Made by a program: the position numbers and the translations under genes | Notes under the pieces: generated by a model | What the model was told of the DNA's origin: nothing | Databases searched by the model: none | The model's input: the letters and a program-made list of their open reading frames with translations, nothing else | DNA from: Adenanthera pavonina | Taxonomy: Eukaryota > Streptophyta > Magnoliopsida > Fabales > Fabaceae | Assembly: GCA_026686845.1 (NCBI GenBank) | Contig: JAIVEN010000015.1 | Span: 23,851,501-23,915,500 of the forward strand | DNA length: 64,000 bases | Reading direction: 5' to 3' | Shown here: piece after piece, positions 1 to 13,065 of the stretch | How the letters are laid out: each line of letters begins with the position of its first letter | How positions within the stretch are numbered: position 1 is the stretch's first letter

Positions 1-1580
1 ATAAGAATTGAGCTCTTTATATATGACAATGTGGATGTCACATTGGATCCCTTTTAGTTTCTGGAAATGCTGGCTTTCGGCTCATGGATATAAATTAGAC
101 ATTTGGACGTCAGTACTGGTGTGTGTGTGTGTATATATATATATATATGATATATTAATAAAGATTGGATAAAGTTTCCAGAATAATTAGGGAACCTGTT
201 CTGAAAAAAAAATCAGGCATGCTTGTGCCATCACGGAGTGAGTTGGCATTAAGGGCTTAGATTCTCGACCAGGGAGGGGTCTCTTATAACTATAATATAT
301 AAATGAGAGGTTTGGGAATGAATCCCTTTGATCGTGGAGTCACCTCCCCACTGATAGCAACAGATTCCCAATTAGTTGGCCACTCAATCAAATTACTCCA
401 AAAGAATAGAATATATATATATATATATCTGCTTCTATTCCAACGATTAATTCTTCAACCATTATCTCTTGATTTGTTGTATCATACTCTCTCTGTTTCT
501 AATTAGAAGAGAATTTTGAGACTTTTCATTTGTCCTAAAATATAAGATACATGAATAAAATTTTGGAAGTAATTAATATTATTTTTCTTTTATATCATTG
601 AGTAATTAAAGTTACATTGACAATTGCTAATAATTAATTAGCCTCACTCCAGACTTTTAATGTGGGCAATTCTAAAAAAAAAATTGAAATTACAACATAA
701 TTAATGAGTTTAACTACAAAAATTGTTTTTTTCATTGTATTGATGAGGTAGTTATTTGTATATTATAATTGGGGAAAGAAGGAGTATATGAGTCTTTTAC
801 TATTAATAATAGCAACAACAATAATGATAATTTGGGTTTGATCATGTTTCCAGGGTAATTTTAATCCAATGTACTTGCCACAAAACAAGTATAATAGTTA
901 TTCAAACAAATTAAAGAAGGAAAAGGTTTTTGGCTATATCCACTACTGTATCCACTTTGGTTGGTTCCAATGCAATCTCATCATCCTCCTCTAATTTAAT
1001 TATGCTAATTAATCATCCAAATCAAACTACCTCCTTCCTTCTCTTACCCTTTTCGTCCCTCTCTTTTGTTTATTTAATTTGGAAAGGCAAACTAAGAAAT
1101 TAGTCACCTTTAAAAATAGTGAAAACAATAACTAGCTCATTTAATTTTTAGTTATTTCAAATTCAAACACTATCACTGATTTAGATTTAAATAGAAAAAA
1201 TTTCTTCCTTTCTTTCTCATCCATTCTTTGAAATCCAAAATAGAAAATTTTTAGTTTTAGATTTAAAAATAAGAAAGAAGAAAACAATAAAAATTGAAAA
1301 TTCACTTTATGTTACTTCTTTTTCATTAAAACAGATTAATAAATTAAAACTAATGAAGATATTGATTGGGGAATAGGTGTAGGAGGGCCCATAGAGGATG
1401 GGGCACAGTGCTGTGATTGAGGAGAAGATGCCTTCAATAATTCATTCTTCACCTTCTTTAGCCATTCAATCCCTTTTAAAGTTGGTCCATCACCTTGCAG
1501 TCTCGTTTTAAGTAAATTTTGCCAATGAATTAGCGATGTAGGATTTATTTTTTTGATAAATAGAAAGAGAAAAATCCCAA
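1..1580. other. AT-rich non-coding flank, no gene recognised
   Basis: I see no coding region, RNA gene or transposon terminus here. The stretch is strongly AT-rich with many homopolymer runs. It holds simple repeats at 119-148 and 411-428. A less AT-rich patch at about 1375-1500 has no convincing reading frame. It belongs to the sequence into which solo LTR F inserted, since its continuation resumes after 45010. Confidence 0.6.
119..148. repeat. (GT)n-(AT)n compound microsatellite
   Basis: About seven GT units run directly into about eight AT units. A second, pure AT tract lies at 411-428 and a third at 2322-2340. Confidence 0.9.
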
Positions 1581-1589
1581 GAAGACTAG

Positions 1590-1925
1590 AAAAAAAAACA
1601 CTAAAATGCCTGTTTGGTTTATCTTTTAAGATAATAACAATAGGTTTACAAACATATTTTTTATTAACTCTATATTTGTCTCATTTTAAAATGTTTTCAT
1701 ATAAAAGTACTTTTACATATAAATGCATTTTTAACCAATAAATTGAAAAATAGTTATTTTTCAATTTATAGACATACTTTTATCTCAATTATTTTGTCAA
1801 ACTTACTTTTACATAGTAAAAAACATCCAAACATAAATAATATTACTGCAAACTTACTTTTATCTAAACTTTATTTTATTTTAACTTACTTTTACAAATT
1901 AACTGGATAACAAAACTAGGGGCTA
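1590..1925. repeat. possible MITE-like element with central hairpin
   Basis: The segment starts near GCCTGTTTGGTT and ends near a GGATAACAAAACTAGGG-like sequence. It contains four variants of AAACTTACTTTTA. Its centre is a perfect 15-bp inverted repeat (1738-1752 with 1755-1769, 2-nt loop). Subterminal repeats, AT-richness and foldback capacity suit a small non-autonomous hAT-type element. I could not define matching terminal inverted repeats or a target duplication, so class and ends are uncertain. Confidence 0.3.
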
Positions 1926-2502
1926 CATTAAAGAAAATAAAATTATATTGCATGATGAGAAGATTCAAAATTTGGCTGGCTTACCTGCAGGCCTCTTAGC
2001 ATAACGTGAGTAGTAGCTGAGTCCAACTGACCACCTCCTCTATAACCATTACTTCCAGAATAATATTCGAGGCTTGCGATTGTGGAAAATGAGAATTTAG
2101 TGTTGAAATAGCATTGCAGGAGTCTGCTTTAACAAAGGCTCACAATTAAAAAAGAATGGAAATTTCTTAAATCTATCACAAAAATTGTGACGCCCCTAAT
2201 TTACAATAAACCAATTTATCGTCAAATCATTTTCCACGGCAAATTTTCCTAATTCCATCACAAATTTCTGTCGCAAAGTTTGTGTATTATTGTAATGAGA
2301 TTTAAATGAGAACATCTTAATAATATATATATATATATATAGTTCGATGATATTGGAATTCTCAATTAAGCTAATTCAATCACAGACATATTTATATATA
2401 TTTATATATCATTTATATATGTAATTCAATTATAAATGAGATAAAAAAAATCCTCCCCTGTGGCTGCATAGTCTAGTAAGAGAGAGAATGAAACAAGAAT
2501 TA

Positions 2503-2646
2503 TGTAAAGTGGGGCTTACCCATACAACTTTTGCGTCTCTTTCTTATACGATTATATTACTGCAAGAGGGAGTCTGTAAAGTGGGGCTTATCCATTCAAC
2601 TTTTGTGTCTCTCTCTTATACGATTATATTACTGCAAGAGGGAGTC
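2503..2646 (+). repeat. two-copy tandem repeat, 72-bp period
   Basis: A 72-bp unit starting TGTAAAGTGGGGCTTA occurs twice in succession (2503-2574 and 2575-2646) with a few substitutions. The period is a multiple of three, so a small reading frame crossing it (2488-2781) repeats a 24-residue block. Nothing else suggests that this frame is a gene. A purine-only A/G run follows at about 2729-2771. Confidence 0.85.
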
Positions 2647-2781
2647 TTGAGGGATAATCTCTATCCAATAGAGGTCACTAATTATAGATCAGTATTTATC
2701 AATATTTACAATGGATTGATCCTCACAGAAAAAAGGGAAAAAAAAAGAAAAAAGAAAAGAAAGAAAAAGGCATATCTATGA

Positions 2782-3681
2782 GATTTGGTTTGTTTGATGC
2801 ACGCACAAAAGGTGCCCGGCCCATGGCATCATGTTATTCCAACACCAAACCTGAACTAGCTCCAACTGGGAGAATTAAAGCAACCGATATATAGCAAAAG
2901 TACACATCTAAAATTCGGATGAACACCCACCCTATCTATCTAAGCATCTCTGGTCCAAGCTTATGCATAAGTGGGACCTACTCAGCATCATCCCAGCATT
3001 CACAATTGTTCCATATTCATATGGCTCCCCCTGCCTCCATCTCCAAACAAGTAGCCGTGGTGCACCACTCTTTCTCATTCTTCCCTCACAATCGTACACT
3101 CTTCACTGTAACCTATTCAATTCTCTCTATATATACATATCATTAGAGATTTTTTTTTTTCAAAATTCCATCAGAAATAAATAAATGATAACATATTTTT
3201 TGAATGATTACGATATTCATAGACATGTATATATATAGCACTTGTCAGTGATTTTATTGCTATCCATGGCTAAACTTCTTATTTAAAAAGACGTAGTTAG
3301 TGGACTTGGATCACCTAAAGTGCGGTTCCCTCAATTGCGTTAATAGTGACCATTAGATTGATCTAATGGCATCAAGACGAGCTGCATTTTTTTGAGCAAA
3401 AATACACATTAGGGATTGAACTCTTTTGTTATTGCACCGGGTCTCGCCTAAGACAAACCCTTTCACTCATTCTCTAGCTCGATCGTGATTTATCGGCATT
3501 GATGAATTGGGTTGCTGAAGGAAGCTTGCCCCTCCCCCTTCGATGGCTTCTAGATGGTAGGACAACAGGATGGCCGAAAAATTACAGGGGTTGAAGGAAG
3601 CTTGTTCCTCCCCCTTCAATTGAAGCTCACTACAAATTTACAAGGACTCAAAGTAGCTTGACTTTTTTAGATGTGACAAAA
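2782..3681. other. non-coding flank left of the nest
   Basis: No gene recognised. A TATATA stretch lies near 3126-3136, and a GGAAGCTTG...CCTCCCCCTTC phrase is repeated imperfectly at about 3520-3550 and 3593-3621. The last five bases, CAAAA (3677-3681), are the left target duplication of solo LTR F. The unoccupied site therefore reads from here directly into 45011. Confidence 0.5.
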
Positions 3682-3755
3682 TGTAACATCCTCTATTTCA
3701 TAAAAACGTTATAGTATGTATAGAAATGTGTAAATATGGTATGAGATGTGTAAAT

Positions 3756-5280
3756 TGTTGAATCAAGTGTTTTGATTATTTCAAATAACTAGATCTTGGA
3801 AGGAGAAGATCAAAGGAGTGTAAGAGCATAGAAGTGAAGAAATCCAATGAAAAAGGTGTGAAGATTTAGTTGTTAGGATTTCTCACAATGTACACGGGGT
3901 AAAAAACTTTGATTTTTACTTATTTATGTTCCCACAGCATTTAAACAAGTATTTTCATAGGTAACCTATGTTAACATATCTTAGATTTGGAAAACACTGA
4001 CTAATAGATGAACTTTGACATTAATTCTTATATGTTTTTGTGCAAAATACGAACTTTACTTACTGAAATTCAAAGTTTCAGAGTTATCATTTCTGACAGA
4101 TGAATTTTAAGTACTGAAATTCGAATTTTGAGTTAAACATAGTTAGTAAAATGTGCAAAATTCGTCTGAAGTCTGATCAAAATTTGAATGATATTCAAGT
4201 GCATAAAAAGTTCAGAGTTACTCTATTTGACAGACGAATTTTGGATTTTAAAATTTGAATTTTGATATAAGAATTTGTGAGTCTTGTTAGAGCATGTCTC
4301 TGACGGACAAACTTTGAAGTGCCAAATTTGAATTTCATAGAGCAGAACTTTTGTGCCATGTTGAGTTAGCCCTTGACAGATGAATTTTGACTTTTAAAAT
4401 TCGGATTTTGAGGGCATTGCAAAAACATGAGATAACTGTTCATATTCAACAGATGCATTTATGATATGAAAATTCGTATGTTTTAGCATGTGATATATTT
4501 GACAAATTCAAAATTCGAATTTCACTCATAAACAGATGAATGTTGGAAGTTCAATGTTGAAATCTTTAGCTTATGGTCTCTGCGAAATTCGTCTGTTGAC
4601 ATCCAAAATTTGAATTGCAGTGTGTCAGACGCATTAAATGTGGTTGGTGAATGGCTAGTTTGTAGAGTAACCATTGGTTAACGTCTTTAACGACTAGATC
4701 TTATGTCTAACGACTAGTTTAGTCACAAATATATAAATAGAACTTCATTTGAAGTTGTGAAAAAGAATTATATGCTGTACATAGTAAAACTTTGCTGAAT
4801 TCATTAGTCAAAGCCTTTCTTACTCACACACTTCATTTATTATACTTCAATTGTTATATTTACTCTAATTTAGATAGTATTCTTTCTGTGTAAAATCTTT
4901 TCTTTATCTAGAAGAAGGATTTCTTGTGAGGGGATTCACAAGGGAATTTGGAAAATACTTTATAAGAGTGCAGAGTGTAGACTCTGAGTGTTCTTAGGAC
5001 AAAGCATAAGGTTGTACTGAGACATTGCAAGGAGCCCATTGAATTCTTGCAGATAGTGAAAAATCTCAAGTGGTAGCTTAGGGATTGGATATAGGTCAAG
5101 TGGATCAGACCGAACCAGGAAAAATTTTCTTGTCCTTTCTTCCTTTACCTTGCATTTACCTTCATTGTCCTTGCACTCTATTTTTCAGAAAATTTCTACT
5201 ATCATTGTAATATCATATTTTTGCAGAAAAATTTTAAACTTCCCAATTCACCCCCTCTTGGGAAGCCAACAATTCTAACA
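3756..5280 (+). repeat. A 5' LTR
   Basis: 1,525 bp, TGTTGAATCA...TTCTAACA. It contains many decayed copies of the motif pair seen in element C (AATTCGAATT, TTCGTCTG, CAGACGAA), often with CG changed to TG or CA. A TATA-like ATATAAATAG lies at 4731-4740. The partner LTR is at 31623-33131. Confidence 0.93.
4731..4740 (+). promoter_or_regulatory. TATA box of A 5' LTR
   Basis: ATATAAATAG followed by AACTTCATTTGAAG. The same CTATAAATAGAACTTCATTTG-type block recurs in the A 3' LTR (about 32584), in H (about 38530) and in L (about 57362), so it is the conserved U3/R promoter core of this family. Confidence 0.7.
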
Positions 5281-5282
5281 AG

Positions 5283-5294
5283 TGGTATCAAAGC
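5283..5294 (+). other. A primer binding site
   Basis: TGGTATCAAAGC starts two bases after the LTR end. It differs by one base from the canonical plant initiator-Met site TGGTATCAGAGC seen in element C. Confidence 0.85.
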
Positions 5295-5335
5295 CTAGAT
5301 TACCAACTGAAGGATCTAACCATTCGGGAGAATAT

Positions 5336-8300
5336 ATGGCTGGCTTTGGAGAGAACATCTTACCTGAAGGAAGCAAAACCAACAGACCTCAAAGCTTAAG
5401 TGGAGAGCACTATGGATACTAGAAGATGAGGATGTAGATATATCTTCAATCCATAGATCTGAATATCCAGTCAGTCATCCAGAAAGGTGACTTTGTCCTA
5501 ATGAAGATACAAGATGATAGCAAGTACAAAGAAAAGCTTGAGGAGGAGTGGAATGATGAATGTAGGAGAAGAGTTTTGCTCTACTAAAAAGCAAAACACT
5601 ACTTGATTAGTGCTCTCAAATAGGACGAATTTTACAATGTCTCCCAATGTTCCATAGCCAAAGGAATATGTGACACTTTGGAAATTACTTATGAAGGAAC
5701 AATTAGAGTAAGAGAAAATAAATTAAACTCCTGCATTAGCGAGTATGAAAGCTTCAGGATGAGGGAAGGAGAAAGTATCAAAGATTTGTAGAAAAGATTC
5801 ACCCTTATTGTGAATCAACTAAAAAGTCTTGGCAAGGAGTATACTTAGCCAGAAAATGTTTAAAAAATGCTTAAAGCTCTACTGATCGAATGACAACAGA
5901 AAGTAATAGCCCTAGAAGAAGTCAGAGGAGAATCAATGGCCTCTGTTATAGCTCTCTTTGGTAGCCTTGAAAAATATGAGGGTAAGATGAAAGCTCTCAA
6001 ACATGCTGAACAAGAAAAGAAGAAGAAAAGTCTGTCATTAGAAGCTGAAGAAGAAGAAGAAGAGGATTCAAATGATAAAGAAGAACTAGATGAAGAAACT
6101 TTGGCTATACTAATAAGAAAATTTGGAAGATTCTATAGCAAGAAGCAAAACAAGAAGTTCTTCAAGAAGGGGGCAGCAATAAACAACAAGAGGGAAACCA
6201 AAGAGCCTGTAATTTGCTATGAATGCAAAAAGCAAGGGCACATTTGAAACACCTCTACTTAGGACCATTTCCCATATATTAGTTCTCATTAGAGAACAAC
6301 TATACTTAAATAGAAGCTTGAATCACAATAAAATATTATAATAAATTTAATCAATTTAAAGGGTACTATTCATTTAATCCCATTTTTTGGTAAATTTCTG
6401 AAAATCGTAACTAATTCAATAAAAATTATATGAGATTGATTTAAGTCTCTATAGATAGCTTAAAATATTATATACATGCAAAAAATATCAATCAGAGCAA
6501 TTACTTGGCCAATTTGCATAGTAAATTTCATGAATTTCTACTGTTCATATGGTAAATTCCTGAAATTCCAGTTTTTGGGGCTAATTTTGAAAAATCATCA
6601 TAATTCGTATACACATCCAAATTAAGTGATATTTTAATAAGTTTAAAGCCCTATTTGTATACTTTTCAACTACATATAACATTCATACTTTATACATCAA
6701 AAGTTGCAAACAATATCACATTCATTTAGTAGTGGTCAGAATGACCATTTGTATCCTCATACTTACAATACAAAATTTGTAAGATATTTACATGACCATA
6801 TTTCATCTCCATATCATGCCACACATTAGCTAGGACTTAAAGGAATATAAAAACTTGAAGAAACATATTTAACCTCATCTTTACAAATTTACATAAGAGT
6901 TCAAAACACATGGCCAATGCAATCACCATCAAATTAAATACCAAATTCTTTCTCCTTTCACTTCTCTTCCTTGGAGGTCTTGCCATTGTTGCTACCTAAT
7001 CATGGTTAATATGTGGAAGGGTGAGATTCAAAGACTCTCAGTAGATAAATCCCATACATGCCATCATATCATCACATTTTTCATAGAAACATCACATAAA
7101 CCTTAATTCATCACATATGCACATTTGAACATATAAATTTTATAAAAAATTTGGCAGAGTTTCATTTTGTAAAATGGACATGCCGAGGCTCCAAAACCCT
7201 CATACAACTCAGCCAACAACATAGAAATATCACAAATCAACATTTCATATATATGTCATGATGTCAAACATCAAAGAAACAATAATGATAATGTAATGTT
7301 AGTAAAGAGAATTATCTACATTATAGTACTTCCTTGCTTCCCACACTTTTTCCAACGCTTCTTGGACCTTCCAACACTTCTTCAAGCTTTCTTAGGCTTT
7401 CTCAAACCTAAACATATCATCAAACAATTACTCAAACTAATGGTTTCATGACTTTCTTCAAAAATTGTTCATGAAACCCTAATTCTTAAAAAATTCACTC
7501 CTAGCTCAAAAATGATAAATTATACCTCTATTCCATGTAATTTTTCAATAGGAATCCAAATGTGGCCTCCAAATTACCAAATTCCATCTCTAACTATAGT
7601 TACTGTTCATCCAAATTAAGCTTCAAACCCTAAATTTTCACTTTCTTAATCTTAAGCTTTTTCATGAAATCAACACTTGTTCCTAAGGTTTTGGACCATG
7701 GGGAACCCATTTTTGAGGTCCAATTTATGAAATTACAACCATAAGTATGAACATTATCTTATAAAAAATTAGGGGAATTCAAGAAAAATTGCAACACTTT
7801 GTTATGTAACAAACTACTTGCATATTCAAGCTTTAAATGAACATTCTATCATTTCCCCTATGATTTATGGTTGGAAAACTCCATTTCTTGCTAATCCATG
7901 AACCATGCTTCTAATACCATAGATAGCAAGCTTAGAATGATAGAAGAGAAGCTTACCAACTTAGCTTTCAATTTTTGCCTTGAATCTTCTCTTCTCTTTT
8001 CTCTCTTTCTCTCTTCCTTTCTTGTGTTTTTCTCCTTTAGTTTGCTGCTAGAAATAGTCATGAATGTGCAGAGGAAAGAGGGTAATTAGATGACTTAATT
8101 AAGTGGTTAATGATGTGGCTAAGTATGGTTAACTCTTTAATTAAACTTAGGTTACTTTTTGGCAAAAAAAGTGACAACTTCTTGGAGAAGTTTTCCAAAA
8201 AGTCAAGCTGCACAAGTTGACCAATTTCATGCCCAATGAGAGGTTTTTGAGTGTCCAGTTTGCTCATTTTTTCCTGGTCCAGATATATCTTAAACCGGGT

Positions 8301-9823
8301 TATTTTTAATCGTACCGATACAATTGCTTTTTACAGTAATTTAGCATTTTTGGGCTACAGAACTATTCCAATTTTATTTTTATTTTTCCTTAATTATCAT
8401 GTACCAAATGATATCTATGTATGACCTATATCCTGTCCCGGTTCCCTTTTAATCATCGGTGGAGCACATAATTTACTTTATCGGTTTATTGTTACTTTTG
8501 GACACTCGGTACTAATTATTTCTTCATTCTTAAACATTAACCCTCAGTGCCATATACCATTGGACTTCTCTTGTCGAGGGCTTCATTCTGACAGTAATTT
8601 TACATATTTATACAATTACCCCTAATCTAGGGTTCAATTATAATTTCTAAAACTTTTGGATCATTAGATGTAATTTTCCTCACAGGTTTTTAACTTCTTA
8701 TCGCGTGGATTTTATATATTTAGCGACATGAATGTCATTTTTGAAATTCTTCAAGGGTAAAAATATAATTTTTTTTATTTTTCTGTCCAACTGGAAAAAA
8801 TGATCTCTTTGACATTTTTTACGCAAAATGGTGTCTGTCCATTTTCGCAAATTCCCTATACATTTCATGTTATCTTCATTTCTTACTATTTCATTACTTA
8901 GTATTATGTAAAATTTTGGGATATTACAACATCAAATGGGAATACCCACAGTTCTTGAAAAAGCAGGAAAAAGAAAAGAAAGTTGCTGAGAAGAACATAA
9001 AGGAAAAGGCATACATCTCCTCAATCTGGGGCAACAGCTCAGATGAAAAGGGTAAAGATGAGGAAGAAATTGCCAACATATGCTTGATGGCACGTGCAGC
9101 AAAAGAAGCTCAGAATCCATCTGATAGTGAGCATGAAGATGAGGTAAATGATTCTGACCCTTCATATTCTGAACTACTTGATGCATTTTATGATCTGCAT
9201 TATGAATTTGTTAAAATTGCAAGAAAACTGAAACTAGCTAAGAAGAAGATTAGTAAGCTAGAATCAGATTGCAAAGTGCTTGACATTGCATCTCAACATA
9301 AAGTTAAATCTACTTGCTGTGCATCATGCATTGAGCTAAAGAAAAAAATGAATATCTTCTCAAAAGTCTGGCTAATCTGACAAAAGGTAAAGATATGTTA
9401 TATGCATTGCTAGGTAGTCAAAGGATTGCACAAGGCAAAGCTGGTCTTGGCTATAATCCTTGTGTAATCAAGGAAAAGATCAAGAAGAAAAATCAAAACT
9501 TATATATGAGACGTTTTGTACATGCAGAAGGGTATAAAAAGAAATGAATTCTTCAAAAAACTATTCAAACTTATACCTAATCCAGATATGTGAAACAAAA
9601 ATACTATTTGCATTGTTTTCTGCCTGCATCTCAATTTAACAGTCCCTTTATCACCTGTTACTTCTGTAACAAGTAGGGACACATTTCCATTTTATGTTCT
9701 TTGAGGAAAAATGGACTTGGTAGAAAGGTATAATGGGTTCCCAAAGGTACATTTGTATATAGAGAGAATGCAACTGATAGAAAAGGACCCAAATAGATTT
9801 GGGTACCAAAGAAGAAACATTGA
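5336..9823 (+). pseudogene. gag: A gag, broken by stops and by solo LTR D
   Basis: Copia-type nucleocapsid/capsid gene in two blocks, 5336-6244 and 8934-9823. The ATG at 5336 starts MAGFGENILPEG, matching the gag start of element C. The gag core (VNQLKSLGKEYT region) and a Lys/Glu-rich linker are readable. The first CCHC knuckle (CYECKKQGHI...) is split by D exactly inside its codons. The second knuckle region lies near 9650-9690. Numerous TAG/TGA codons interrupt the frame, for example in the sequence that should read YWKMRM. It ends IWVPKKKH then TGA at 9821-9823, 14 nt before the AG|GT that opens pol. It cannot give functional Gag. Confidence 0.88.
6245..8928 (+). mobile_element. D: gypsy-type solo LTR inside A gag
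   Basis: 2,684 bp, starting TGAAACACCTC and ending GGGATATTACA, flanked by ACATT (6240-6244) and ACATC (8929-8933), a duplication with one later change. It shares long stretches with E (for example GCCATATACCATTGGACTTCTC) and is the reverse complement of F and N in orientation. A pyrimidine-rich tract lies at about 7985-8040. No PBS, PPT or coding sequence is present, so it is a solo LTR. The short ORFs inside it are chance frames. Confidence 0.88.
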
Positions 9824-9840
9824 ACTTTGTATTGTAGGTA
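9824..9840 (+). other. A gag-pol junction, splice-acceptor-like
   Basis: After the gag TGA come 14 nt (ACTTTGTATTGTAG) and then GTATGTCTT, where the pol frame begins in phase 0. In this element the pol-frame codon just before the junction is itself TAG, so a ribosomal frameshift upstream could not read through into pol without suppression. Confidence 0.5.
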
Positions 9841-12800
9841 TGTCTTAGAGTAAACAAGAGCAACAAATGGTATATGGACAGTGTATGCTTAAGATATATG
9901 ACTGGTGATAACAGAAAAGTTTGCATCCTCAGAGAGAAGAAAGGAGGAAAAGTAACCTTTGGAGGTGACCAATATGGAAAAGTGGTTGGCATTGGCATTA
10001 TGGCCAAAAATCTTAAAACATCCATAGAAGAGGTGTTGTTTGCAGTTGGTCTCAACCATAACTTACTGAGCATGAGTCAGACTTGTGATATAGGAAATTG
10101 TGTACTATTTGACTCAGAATTCTACCTGGTCATCCGTAAAAGTGATCACAAAGTTATCCTCAGAGCTTAAAGGAATAATAACTGCTATACCATTGATCTA
10201 GATGAACTTCCTACTTTAGATTCAGTATGTTTAATTAGTAAAGATAATAAAATTTGGTTATGGCATAGAAGACTGGCACATGTTAACATGAATTAACTAA
10301 ACAAGCTAATTAAAAATAAGTTAGTTACTGAATTGCCAAAAATTTCTTTTCAAAAGGACAAAAAATGTGATGCATAACTCATAGGGAAACAAACAAGTTA
10401 TCTTTCAAGTCTAAAAATGTCATTACTACATTTAGACCACTACAATTGCTACATATGGATGTAATAGGTCCATCTAGAGTAAAAAACATTGGTGGAAATT
10501 TGTATGTGTTAGTAATTGTAGATGACTATTCAAGATTCACTTGGACTTTATTTCTTTCCTTTAAAGATGAAACATTTGATGTATTTGTAACCTTAGCCAA
10601 GAAAGTGCAAAATGAGAAAGGTATTTCTATTGTGTCCATCAGATCTGATCATGGAGGAGAATTTGAAAATTCAAGCTTCTTTGAGTACTGTGAAGAACAT
10701 GGAATTGATCATAACTTTTCAGCTCCAAGAACACCTCATCAAAATGGAGTGGTGGAGAGAAAGATTAGGACTTTGGGAGAAATGTCAAGAGCAATGCTAA
10801 ATGAGAAAAAGCTTCTTCAATACTTTTGGGTAGATGCAGTAAACGCAGCAAGCTATATTATTAATAGAGCTTACATCAGACCAATTTTGGGGAAGAAACC
10901 TTATGAGTTCTATAAAGAAAGGAAGTCAAATCTTTCATACATGCATGTGTTTGGATGCAAGTGCTTCATCCACAACAATGAAAAAGAGAATTTGGGTAAG
11001 TTTGATGCCAAATCAGACAAAGGTATATTCTTTGGCTATTCTAATAGAAGTAAAGCATATAGGGTGTTTAACAAAAAGTCTAGGACCATAGAAGAATCTG
11101 TGCATATAGTTTTCATTGAAAATGAAACTGTTTCTAAATATGTCTTAGATGAGGATAAGCTAATTTCTAGCTTCAAGAACTTAAACCCTTCTAAAGAAAA
11201 TGAAACTAAACCTCCAAAAATATCAGAATCTACTAATGTAGAAAAAGATATTCAGGAGAAAGATATGGAACCTAAAGATAATGAAGAAAATTCTCAAGAA
11301 CTACTCCCTAAAGCTTGGAGATATCAAAGGAGTCATCCTGTTGATTAAGTGATTAGAGATGTTCAAGAGAATGTTAAAACCAGAAAATAACTTAGGGATT
11401 AAATGAATAACTATGCATTTATTTCTCAAATTGAACCTAAATGCGCTAAAGAAGCTTTAACAAATGAATACTAGATATTATCTATGAAAGAAGAACTGAA
11501 TCAATTTGAAAGAAATCAAGTTTGGGATTTAGTACCTAGGCCCAAGAATCACACAATTATTGGAACTAAATGGGTATTTAGAAATAAACTTGATGAGTCA
11601 GGAACAATAATTAGAAATAAAGCTAGGTTGGTAGCTAAAGGATACAATCAGGAGGAAGGCATAAATTATGAGGAAACTTTTGCTCCAGTTGCAAGATTGG
11701 AAGCAATAAGAATTCTCTTAGCCTATGCATTATAAAAGACATAATGTTATATCAGATGGATGTAAAGAGTGCTTTTTTGAATGGTTATATCATGGAAGAA
11801 GTTTATGTTGATCAACCTCCGGGTTTTGAGGATTCAACAAAGCCAAACCATGTATATAAACTAAAGAAAGCTCTTTATGGTTTAAAACAGGCACCTAGAG
11901 CATGGTATGAAAGACTAAGTAACTTCTTAATTGAAAAAGGATTTAATAGGGGGAAAGTTGATACAATATTGTCTACTAAAAAGGAAAACAAAGATTTGCT
12001 TACTGTTCAAATTTATGTTGATGATATTATATTTGGTGCTACTAATGAATCTTTGTGCAAGAATTTCTCTAAGTCAATGCAGAGCGAATTTGAGATGTCA
12101 ATGATGGGAGAGCTCAATTTTTTCTTTGGATTGTAAATCAAATAATGTGATGATGGCATCTTCTTCAATCAATCAAAGCATTGAAAGAGCTACTAAAGAA
12201 ATTTGGAATGGAAAATACCAAATCAATGTGAACTCTTATGCCCACCGCAACAAAGCTTGATATCAATGAAGGAGGAAAGCCATTCGATATAACTCAATAT
12301 AGGAGAATGATTGGTTCCCTATTATACCTAACAACCAGTAGACCTGACATCATGTTCAGTGTCTACATGTGTGTTAGGTTTCAATCATATTCCAAATGTT
12401 AGATATGCTGGCTTCTCAAGGGGGGGTGAATTGGGAAGATTAAAATTTTTTGCAAAAGTATAAGAGAGCAGTGAAAGCAAGAGTGACGGAAAAAACAGAG
12501 TATAAAATATAACCAAATGAAAAATAAGATAAGGGAAGAGAAGACATAAAAATTTATCTTGATTTGGTCTCTTTCTCTTGACCTACGTCCAGTCCTTAAG
12601 CTGCCATTTGAGATTTTCCGCTATCTTGGAAGAATTCCTTGGGCTTCTTGCAATGCCTCAGTACAACTTAATGCTCTGTTCCAAGAGCTTACAATCTTAC
12701 TCTTTGTACTCAAGCTAAGTGCTTCTCAAATCTGTAGTGAAATTTCCTCACAAGAAAATCTTTCTTCCAAATGAAGATAAGATTGATTACAGTAATTGAA

Positions 12801-13065
12801 CTCTCTAATTTAGAGCGTATATGAAGTTTGAAATACAAGATATAAGGTATGTGAGAGCAGAAGACTTTGACTCAAGAATTTAGTAGAGTTTCTGTATATA
12901 TATTGTAAAAATCATTTTTCACATCTTCAAATGAAGTTCTATTTATAGATTTTTGTCTTAACTATACGTTAGAGATAAGATCTAGCCGTTAGGGACGTTA
13001 CCCAATAGTTACTATGAAAAACTATCCGTTCACCAACCGTATTTAATGCGTCTAACATTTAAAAT

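Noticed and set aside
2160..2290. CACTA- or Mutator-type terminal sequence (TCACAAATTTCTGTCGCAAA)
   Set aside because: The wording resembles subterminal repeats of plant DNA transposons, but no partner end or target duplication could be found.
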